Assembly (NCBI GenBank): GCA_021234155.1
Contig: JAJEKV010000838.1
Coordinates: 16,914-80,913, forward strand
DNA: 64,000 bases
Reading direction: 5' to 3'
Origin: Isoetes taiwanensis
Taxonomy: Eukaryota; Streptophyta; Lycopodiopsida; Isoetales; Isoetaceae
In this document: one piece after another, positions 56,211-64,000 of the stretch
Position numbering within the stretch: the stretch's first letter is position 1
How the letters are laid out: each line of letters starts with the position of its first letter
The notes under the pieces: generated by a model
Database searches by the model: none
Seen by the model: the letters and a program-made list of their open reading frames with translations, nothing else
Told to the model about the DNA's origin: nothing
Program-made: the position numbers and the translations under genes

Positions 56211-58245
56211 TTTTTTTTTTTTGGAAGAACTGGCAGATTTTTATAGAAGAACTAATAAAAGTAAAGGATCAGTTTGTTTTGGACTGGTGAATTCAGCAAT
56301 GACCTCTGTCCCGAATATCTGCAGCCAATCGTCCAACTCCTGAACAGTATGCATGGTGTTGTTCAGAAGACTTATTGCTGTAGCACTCCTTTGTCTTTGT
56401 TCCTTCTCATACAGTTTCTTGAAGATGGTTTTGGCGTTATGTTCCCAAGGTTGCCGCGATAGTAGCAAGCAACCCCCATGCCCTCGCTTGCCTGTGCACT
56501 TGTTGAACATCGAGAAATGCAGATAGCCTGGGAGGTTCGGCACTCTGTGCCCTGCATTTTCCCATGTTTCCATGAGGAAAATGAGATCCATATCTGGGTG
56601 CAATAGAGTGGAATAGAGTTGAGACTCTCCCTTTACATAGGAAGCCCCAAGCAGTTCAAAAGGTACCATTAGGAACCTGATTCTAGTTGTTGGCATTTTG
56701 ATATAGATGCCGCGATGATGGATTCCAGTGCTGAGGGCGTGTCGCGATTACTGGCAGCGGCGATTCGCGGGAACAATTGGTAGCGGGGGGGCGGAAGGTC
56801 TGATAGTGAATGCTGGTGGCGTGGTAGGATTGGTGGTAGCGAAGAGGCGGGCTCTGTAAAAGCGGTAACAATGGAGCCTCACGGATGCTATAGTAGCGGC
56901 GCATTGCATCGGTGACCTCTTGATTTACATCCTAAAAATGCGAAGCTTTCCGGACCAATCTGCGGTGGCCCTCTACGATTGGGCGTCCACGACTTGAGCC
57001 GGATATTTCTTTGGGCGACTCATGTTGCACATCGGGGTAGATCACGGTCAACATCTGAGTAGTCCCCTTCAATGCCTACTCGTATAAAAATGGCCTCCTC
57101 GATTGGATTGTGTAATACAACCATGAAGGTGACAGCGCATGGAAGTCAATCGCGTTGAGCCCAAGGCAGCTTGATCGGACAATGTGATTTACGTGGCCTG
57201 AAATGTCATCGCGAATAGGATCGATCCTGGATGCGCTTGGTAGAGATCCTCTCTGCTTATCGAGTCCATGCACCACCACATTATGACCTCGACGCCCTGC
57301 TCTTGCTGCTCACTGAGTCGCGGGGCAACATTGGCTGTCCCAACCGATGATACCTGTTGTCAGGAGTGTGTGGGCTGCTCACGCTACAAAGGCGTGGTGT
57401 TGAGATGGGCGGTGTTGTATGTTCCGCACGGTTGGCGACTTGCGGGCATGTGAGCTTATGCGGCTCGTGTTTGCGGCCTCTGGCGCGGAGTCGAGTGCCC
57501 CTAGCTCTGTTGAAATTTCTGTTGCCTGGCCAACTCATTCGTGGATTGCCGTAATTGTTCATGGACCTCGGCATGAAGGCCCCTGCCTTGCTGGGCAACG
57601 GTTGCCCAAAGCTCCTGTATCTTCTGATCTTGTGTCTCAACCCTACTCTGATAGGGTTCTTAGGTCTGCCTGGCTGGCTTCGAAGGCGGCTCGGACGTTC
57701 TGTATTGTGGTGGCAAACCCCTCAGCTTTTGACTTGAGGCGGGAGATGGTTGCCCTTGTATCACCTTTCGGCCTACTTTGCTGTCTGTGCCATGGTCTCT
57801 ATGGTGGTGAGGAGGGAGTTGATCTGCGGCTTTCATGGTCGGCAAGACCACCTTCTCTTGTTGCCTCTCAAAGTGTGCCAAGCGAAGCCCGTCTTCTAAC
57901 TGTTGCATGCGGGTCTCCATCTCTGCAATCCGTTGCCTCTCTGCTGCCAACTATCTTTTGAGCACATGAGACGCTGAAGATTGGATCTCTTCTGCCCGAT
58001 CACGCAATCAGGGTTACATTTGCTCTCAATTCGTTCCTCCATTTGTTTCAAGGCTTTCCTCTGCACCTGCACTTAGTGCATTGTCGGGTCCGAGCAACTC
58101 CCTTGTCCCTGTTATCCGGTTGGGGCCATTTTCGCGGCAGTCCCTCCCCCTGGTTCTCCCAGGCGGAAATTTGTTTGAAATTTGGGCTGGAGGATGTCTT
58201 CCTCCAATTGGGGTGCAGGCGGGCTACATAAGTGGCCATGGGGTA
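56211..58245 (-). mobile_element. Degraded, internally deleted LINE with poly(A)
   Basis: The T run at 56211-56222 is a minus-strand poly(A). An ORF2 start at 56696-56460 reads MDLIFLMETWENAGHRVPNL, PGYLHFSMF and GKRGHGGCLLLSR, the endonuclease N-terminus (D.IFLQET, PGY, G.GGG). It then jumps to unrelated sequence, so RT is deleted. Upstream, 57950-57660 gives a coiled coil (AAERQRIAEMETRMQQLEDG) like a LINE ORF1 protein, and a basic Arg/Asn-rich frame at 57640-57281 in another phase. About 2 kb remain of a likely 5-6-kb element. Confidence 0.7.
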
Positions 58246-58352
58246 TGAAAGGGGATTAAAGAGCTAAATGGCTATTAAGAATTAAGAAATGGCTAGAAAA
58301 CATAAACGTTTCCCGCCCTTAGTGGTTGGCACGGGGGGTTTGAGGGGGTTGA

Positions 58353-58500
58353 AGGAATAGAATAGAATAGAATAGTTTTTTTAACGTCCACGGAGACCAA
58401 TAGGTCATGGGACCCACACAATGGGCTAGTACAATCATTACTACTAGGATTAAAAAACCCCTGCCTCGAAAGGAGGTGTTAGATGACATTGTCCATGCAA
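58353..58500 (-). mobile_element. SINE-like 3' tail with (TTCTA)n
   Basis: On the minus strand AGGGGTTTTTTAATCC, then GGGTCCCATGACCTATTGGT, CTCCGTGGACGTTAAAA and CTATTCTATTCTATT. Same family as 43705-44030 and the tails in units A-C. Confidence 0.65.
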
Positions 58501-59107
58501 TTTAAAAAAGCATCACAAGGTACAAGGCCATTTTACAATCCCCATTTACTTATTGCTAATAATATAGTTTAACATCCCTGTTGAAAATAGTATAAGCATG
58601 TGGCTTTAGAGAATAAAATAAGGACTACCATCTAGTTGCATGATTTTTGAACACGTCATACGGGCCACACATTCTATTGCAAAATGCATGCTTTCGAATA
58701 AGTACAGAATTATGGGCCACGTATCGGATTGCTAGATAGAATGTATTGCCAAAACTACTCTTACACGCAAATGGAAATTTCTTAATGTCCTTTAAATGAT
58801 TGAATATTTCAAGTTCCCAGTTGGAAACTTGTATTGCCTTCATAGAAATATACATAAAAATCTACTAGAAATTTTTCTGCAATGCGCTAGTTGAACTGAA
58901 ATTTTTTATTTAAATCGGAACAAGAATGACCATAATGCTATGTTGCATCGTGGTTACATTTTTTTTTTATACATAGGTGGGGAGTGTTCGTTATACTTAA
59001 AAAATAGCGTTGACAAATTGTGGGGCCTTAAAAGTAGATAGACTTGTCCAAAGGAATATTCAGCCTCAAATGCTTATTTAAAAGGATGTTTCGAAAATCA
59101 TAAATTA
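58500..59107. other. Upstream region of the receptor kinase
   Basis: AT-rich, no gene seen; presumed distal promoter. Confidence 0.4.
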
Positions 59108-59173
59108 TACGTGGTTTTTGAGTGACAATCCCATATGTTCTACGTGGTTTTTCAGTGACAATCCCATATGTTC
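59108..59173 (+). promoter_or_regulatory. 33-bp tandem duplication before the receptor kinase ATG
   Basis: TACGTGGTTTTTGAGTGACA... (59108-59140) is repeated at 59141-59173 with one difference (G to C). Each copy holds TACGTGG, an ACGT-core element of the ABRE/G-box kind. The pair ends 31 bp before the start codon, so it lies in the 5' UTR or core promoter. A regulatory role is inferred only. Confidence 0.5.
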
Positions 59174-59204
59174 TAAGCAAGGCAAAAATTAACCATTTGC
59201 ATAA

Positions 59205-61442
59205 ATGAAAGGCGTTTTATTGTGGCTGATCTCAGTGTTCTCGACCTTGTGCAGCTACTCTGAGGCAAGGGGGTACATGGGCACCCTGGCAACCATGTGG
59301 AGAGCTACTTGTGCACTTGAAGCCCACTCCTTGAAACCCATATGCAATGCTAGAGCAATCTATTACAATGATACTAATGCGCCAAACGACACTCAGTTCT
59401 GGACCCTTTCTGGGGGCGGATATTTTAGTTGTGGCCTTACTTACAAGGATCGAACACCCATTTGCTGGGGTGATACTGGGGCAGGTAATACTCTCCCTTT
59501 GTCCTTGCGGAATATTAGCTATTCCAATTTGAATTCAGGTGGATGGCATGCTTGCGCTATTAGAGCAGATGAATCAGGCACAATTGATTGTTGGGGAGAT
59601 AATGGGGCTGGACAATCCTCTCCTGTAGAAGGCTCATACTCATCAGTTACTTTGGGTCATACCTTCACCTGTGGCCTAACTAAGAGCAACAGATCCGTCT
59701 GCTGGGGAAGCAGCATCACTGGGAGCAACAAGAGTGTAGCAGATCCTGGCAGGCAATACAGCTTTATTTCTGCAGGACAGAATTATATGTGTGGAATCGA
59801 GAAAGATACACGAAAAACATGGTGCTGGGGTAATAACGCGTTTAATCAATCCCAGCCTCCTAGTCAGTACAACTTCTCTGCTATAACAGCTGGTGACCAG
59901 CACACCTGTGGCATTAGAGCAGATAACCACGAAGCAGTGTGCTGGGGAGACAATTCATATGGTCAGTTAAATGTTGGAGCTGGAATCAAGTTTACGGTAA
60001 TCTCTGCTGGGGATACATACACATGTGGCGTAAGGTTGGATCAGCCTATGGCAATTTATTGTTGGGGAAATTATAACCAAAAGTATTCTAGCAACATTAG
60101 TGAAGCGCCTTGCCAGTCTAAGTGTAATGAAGACCAGTATGAAATGGATTCTACCATTTTGGGTCTTATTCCTTGTCCAAATTCTGGCGACAAAATTTGT
60201 TTGGATTGCTCTCGTTGTGCAAACGGATCATTTGAAACCTCTGCTTGTGGAATTAAAAAAGACAGAACATGTGCACCTGCAGCATCGGTTAGCCCCTCTC
60301 CTTCAGGGCTGCAGCCAAATCAAACTAGTGTTTCGAAAAGCAAAAAATCTTTCCCTATCATTTCTGTGGCAGTAGCAGTTCCGGTAAGCATTGTAGTTGT
60401 AGTTGTAGTAAGCATTTCTCTTCTAAGATGTTCAGATTGGCGATTGAGATTGTGTCCTCCTAAAAAAGTCGCAAAACCGCCGGGCCCTTGGGAGAATACA
60501 CCACAAATGGTGGAGGAGTTCAGCGACATAGAGCTTAATACTGCAACTAGAGGCTACGACGCCACCATGTTTTTGGGCAAAGGGAGTTTTGGCATGGTTT
60601 ACAAGGGAGTATTACAAGATGGTCGAGTGGTAGCTATAAAAAAATCAACAAACCCTGAGAGATCCAAATCCTTCGACCAGGAATTGAAACTTTTAGCAAG
60701 ACTGCATCATGCCTATCTAGTAAACTTGATTGGATTCTGCAAGCAACAAAAGGTATTGGTTTTTGAGTTCATGGAGAATGGCTCCTTATTTGATTGCCTC
60801 TTTGTGAAGAAAGCTATTCAACTGGATTGGAGAACAAGGATAAGGATTGCAGCACAGGCCGCAAGAGGAATAGAATATCTGCACACCTATGCGAGCCCTC
60901 GCATCATACATAGAGATGTGAAGGCTGCAAACATACTGCTGGATAAGGAATGGAATGCACATGTTGCTGATTTTGGTTTTTCCATGTTTGGCCCTACCAA
61001 CAGTGATACCCACATGAGCAATATGACCGTAGTGGGCACACCTGGGTACCTAGATCCCGAGTATTTTTCTACCTTGCAGCTTACAGTGAAAAGCGACATT
61101 TATAGCTTCGGTATTCTTATTTTAGAACTGCTTACAGGTAAAAAAGCTGTTACCCAAGAGGAGAAGGGTGCTCGTACTGTTGGTGCATGGGTGTCAGAAT
61201 TTGTCAAAGAGAATAAGCTCCTCAATGTTTTCGATCCATCATTAGAGCAACCTCACGATGTGTCTCCCATTATTGAAGCATTGCATTTGGGATTGCATTG
61301 TATTCGACCACGTGGAAAGGACAGGCCCATAATGACATCCGTAGCAACAACCTTGGAAACATGCTTAGAACACTTGATAGCAACGGAGACTGGTTCATCA
61401 CAAAGCTTTTCCGCTAGCTTTACCAATGTTATTTCAAGATGA
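59205..61442 (+). CDS. CRINKLY4/CRR-like receptor kinase
   Basis: 745 residues, no intron. Signal peptide about 1-22. About six crinkly (RCC1-like) repeats at ~70-290, each with CG/CA...CWG (FSCGL..CWG 74-89, HACAI..CWG 115-131, FTCGL..CWG 154-168, YMCGI..CWG, HTCGI..CWG, YTCGV..CWG). A TNFR-like Cys-rich segment 303-356, a Ser/Pro linker, a TM helix ~383-407. Kinase ~452-720: GKGSFG 458-463, Lys479 in VAIKK, Glu493, HRD 569-571, DFG 589-591, PGYLDPEY 613-620, all catalytic residues present. This matches the ACR4/CRR family, which acts at the plasma membrane in epidermal and division control; ACR4 is intronless too. Short C-terminal tail. It looks intact. The alternative is a CCR1-4-type rather than true CR4 orthologue. 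Confidence 0.93.
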   Translation: MKGVLLWLISVFSTLCSYSEARGYMGTLATMWRATCALEAHSLKPICNARAIYYNDTNAPNDTQFWTLSGGGYFSCGLTYKDRTPICWGDTGAGNTLPLSLRNISYSNLNSGGWHACAIRADESGTIDCWGDNGAGQSSPVEGSYSSVTLGHTFTCGLTKSNRSVCWGSSITGSNKSVADPGRQYSFISAGQNYMCGIEKDTRKTWCWGNNAFNQSQPPSQYNFSAITAGDQHTCGIRADNHEAVCWGDNSYGQLNVGAGIKFTVISAGDTYTCGVRLDQPMAIYCWGNYNQKYSSNISEAPCQSKCNEDQYEMDSTILGLIPCPNSGDKICLDCSRCANGSFETSACGIKKDRTCAPAASVSPSPSGLQPNQTSVSKSKKSFPIISVAVAVPVSIVVVVVVSISLLRCSDWRLRLCPPKKVAKPPGPWENTPQMVEEFSDIELNTATRGYDATMFLGKGSFGMVYKGVLQDGRVVAIKKSTNPERSKSFDQELKLLARLHHAYLVNLIGFCKQQKVLVFEFMENGSLFDCLFVKKAIQLDWRTRIRIAAQAARGIEYLHTYASPRIIHRDVKAANILLDKEWNAHVADFGFSMFGPTNSDTHMSNMTVVGTPGYLDPEYFSTLQLTVKSDIYSFGILILELLTGKKAVTQEEKGARTVGAWVSEFVKENKLLNVFDPSLEQPHDVSPIIEALHLGLHCIRPRGKDRPIMTSVATTLETCLEHLIATETGSSQSFSASFTNVISR

Positions 61443-61916
61443 CAGATTGAGTTTCTTTACCTATGTATGATATATTTCACCTAAGTTTGTAAATGCAAAA
61501 GTTTGAAAAGGTCAAGTCCTTATTGCTATGGGAATATATTCATAGCCCATAGAAGTACTAAAGGTGTGTAATACGAAAACTATTAAAAATATTAGTCTTA
61601 TGTGATAAACTTGTTGTTTCATGAATTTGAAATTTCACAAGATGCATTATTCCATGGCACTATAGAACAAATGGAATGAAACGAATGCTCTATAGGCTCT
61701 GGCACACCTTTGCATACCAGATATTCCAAGGCTTGAATGAGTGCTCTCCCTCCCCTCCCTCCCCCAATCCAAAAAAAGAGGAAATACTAAATATGTTAGA
61801 TTAGTCAGATCAAACGCTAGTTTTGGCTAGATAAGCTAGATACAATAGGCTTTACAATGATGGCATAGGCTAGATAGAATAGGCTTGATTGGGTGGATTA
61901 GGCTAGAGTGGGATTA
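61443..61916. other. 3' flank of the receptor kinase
   Basis: AT-rich; repeated AGGCTAGAT phrases at 61850-61915. No gene. Confidence 0.4.
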
Positions 61917-62440
61917 CAACCCGAACACCTGGTCCTCTACACTCATGGTTGAACTGACCATGCCCTTGCCCTAAGCACCTCTACCTAAAAATGACAAGTA
62001 TGGGACTAGGGCCAGAACACCAGGTCCCCTCCACTCATGGTGGAGTTGACCATGTTTTTGCCCTAGCCACCTCTACCTAAAACTGACAATAAATGTGAAC
62101 TATGAACCGAACACCTAGTCCTCTCCACAGGAGGCGGAGCCGACCATGCCTTTTTCCTAGCCATCTCTACCTAAAAATGACAAGAAAAGTGGACTTGGAC
62201 TCGGACACCTAGTCCCCTTCACTCAATGTGGAGCCGATCGTGCCTTGAACAAGCCACTACAATTTTATTTTAAACTTAAAAAAAACAAGTGAAAGTGGAC
62301 ATGAACCCGGGTGCATGGTCCTCTCCACTCTAGGTGGAGCCGGCCATGCCCTTGAACAAGTCACTCCTTAAAAGGAAATGAAATAGACTGTAGTGGAAGT
62401 GGACTTCAAGCTAGGTACCTGGTCCTCTCCACTATGATAT
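61917..62440 (+). repeat. Tandem repeat, six ~91-106-bp units
   Basis: Units begin near 61917, 62008, 62103, 62197, 62299 and 62403. Each has GAACACCTGGTCCTCTCCACT, a GTGGAGCCGACCATGCC block and, in most, CACCTCTACCTAAAAATGAC. Divergence is moderate. Confidence 0.8.
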
Positions 62441-64000
62441 TCCCTTAAAATCTAAAATATAAATATATATATTTTAGGCCATATCACCACAATCCTACCT
62501 TAGTAGACTTGTATACATTAGTGTAGGGAGGGGGCATGGCCAATTTATTATATAACTTAGCCAACCTTAAGTATGAAACCATTTCCGCGTGGCTTCATCC
62601 TATTGGTAACCCTCCATACGGACGCACCTCATTGGAGCCTATGTAAATCCCAACCTACTAAGGGCTAAACCCTAGAACTAGACCATTTTCTGGCTCTAGC
62701 AGTTCTTGACCTCCATTCATGTTTGTAACTCTATTTCGAGAAACAACTGTTGTAGCGCAACCTAACAACCCAAGAGCACATATCATCAGGAGAGGCAGAA
62801 TCCACCTTGGAAACAAGTGCAAGGTGATGGAGACTTCAAGAACTGGTGGATGTTCCTCAGGAGCGGGTATTTTGAGTAGATTCTTTAGGATATGATCTGG
62901 AAGCTGGTATTTCAGACGAGTTAGCATCTTGTATCTCTAGTAGAGCCATTCTAAAATCCATAGTTCTGATCATGAACCATAATCAATGAACCCTAACCGT
63001 AAGTTTGATGCATGTGATTAGGATTAGCTATTGTTCTTGTTATTTATTATATTATGATGTTAGACGATGTTGGTTGATCTCCGTTGCACGTCTTGTATAT
63101 TGTGAAAGGGGGTAGAGACCTAGTCGCCATCCCGTTGTTATTCATTACTTACAGGTACTATGCATGGTTCGTAAGTATTTTAAATATCATACCGTAACGA
63201 TACCTCGTTTTTTAACGTGCGAAAAAAGTACGTTAAAAAAGTGTTGTTACCGTACCTATAAAATACCACGTGCCATTACCTATAAAATACTTGTAAAATA
63301 CTTACAGTACCTATAAAATACCTATAAAATCGCGATAGGTCGCCTTTAAAATACTTACCGTACTTGTGTTGAAAACTCCAAAAATTTGAAGCAAAAAAAC
63401 ATTTCATTTTTCATTAAAAGATGCGTCCGTACCTGCAGTACAAGTTATGCTAATCATTGAAAGGTACCGTCCGTCCCGAAACAACAACAGTTAGCCATTA
63501 TTTGAATGATGCTCCTAGTTTAGACCTCTTAGTTCCTATTTCTAGGATGGGTCTTATGATAAAACCAAGTGACCGATCGGAAACAGGAAAAGGATGATCC
63601 ATCAAGGGAACTATCCGAACAACTGTAGAAATGATCAGCCAGCTCAGATGCGACAGAGGAAGAGGGGAGCGGGAAACTCGTGGAGCAAAAAGAAAAATGA
63701 AAAGGAGCTCAAGAGAATGCTGATGACTGGAAATGAGAAAGGAGGCAGTATAAATAGGAGATACAAGAAAGGGGATCCCCATCCAAGGAATGTCTGTTCT
63801 ATTGCTATTGCAATAGAACCATATCATTCATAGGATAGGTCCTATGATACAACCAAGTGGTCAATAGAAGAGGAATCTATCTCAATAGGAATGGAATAAA
63901 CTAGATGACTAGGAAAAATAGGGCAAGAAAGCGAAGGAGAATGTGTAGCAAATTAAGCGCTGGAGCATAACGAGGAAAAAGGCGACCTAACAAAAAGAAT
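62441..64000. other. Unassigned 3' end of window
   Basis: Minus-strand frame 62927-62658 is unrecognised. An inverted repeat TTTTTTAACGT / ACGTTAAAAAA lies at 63208-63240, followed by decayed ACCTATAAAATAC repeats (63255-63360). A direct repeat (TAGGATGGGTCTTATGATA at about 63542 and TAGGATAGGTCCTATGATA at about 63832, with ACCAAGTG following) frames 290 bp of purine-rich DNA. No gene supported. Confidence 0.35.

Noticed and set aside
59676-61099. Antisense frames across the receptor kinase
   Set aside because: Shadows of the coding strand.
63490-64000. Possible organelle-derived DNA (purine-rich, GGATAGGTCCTATGATA repeats)
   Set aside because: Style is suggestive, but no organelle gene can be read.

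Overview
The window looks like nuclear DNA of a land plant, most likely a fern. I infer this from the style of its PPR protein (PLS type, with an N-terminal 'LLQKC..DL.LGR' block typical of fern PPR proteins), an intronless CRINKLY4-type receptor kinase, plant-only gene families among the fragments (CRF/ERF, MAP65, OEP24, TYW2/3/4), low gene density, and layered transposons with heavily decayed gene pieces. Only two genes read as intact: a PPR gene at 10.7-12.0 kb (+) with an abruptly ending E region, and a CR4-like receptor kinase at 59.2-61.4 kb (+). Nearly everything else is repeat, transposon, or gene fragment carrying frameshifts or stops.

Layout. 0-4.7 kb: two clusters of short palindromes (core TCGACTCGCGAGTCGA), a diverged ~100-bp block repeat, and unrecognised decayed reading frames. 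4.75-7.25 kb: a minisatellite split by a 2,156-bp Helitron-like element whose ends (TC at 4942, palindrome plus CTTG at 7097) rejoin the minisatellite cleanly. 7.6-9.0 kb: a frameshifted transposase-like pseudogene. 10.7-12.0 kb: the PPR gene. 12-22.9 kb: repeats, a coiled-coil fragment, an OEP24-like fragment, and long stretches I cannot assign.

22.9-43.5 kb is the most informative part. A 1.17-kb unit was once present as a tandem trimer (A, B, C). Unit B is now split in two places: by a 13.5-kb insertion (25050-38517) between its body and its linker, and by a 2.8-kb insertion (38676-41457) inside the linker. Unit C carries an 0.8-kb poly(A)-tailed retroelement with a 15-bp target duplication. 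The 13.5-kb insertion is best read as two nested Helitron2/Helentron-like elements (25050-38517 and 28899-34603). Both start with GGGTTGCCCC, both end with a GGGCAACCC hairpin followed by CTTG, and both sit in a T/T site. Neither shows a Rep/helicase gene. Together they hold fragments of unrelated host genes in both orientations: HSP70, PPR, MAP65 (two copies, each internally inverted), a TARBP1/TRM3-type tRNA methyltransferase, a type II peroxiredoxin lacking its catalytic cysteine, and a CRF-type AP2/ERF factor. The 2.8-kb insertion carries a TYW2/3/4 kelch fragment and a foldback MITE.

43.5-59 kb: SINE-like repeats with (TTCTA)n tails, an OEP24-like exon, two degraded LINEs on the minus strand, and a canonical Helitron 3' end (hairpin plus CTAG|T, minus strand) at 48719. 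59.1-61.4 kb: the receptor kinase, with a 33-bp tandem duplication just upstream of its ATG. 61.9-64 kb: a ~95-bp tandem repeat and unassigned AT-rich sequence. All family names rest on reading translated motifs by eye; no database search was run.
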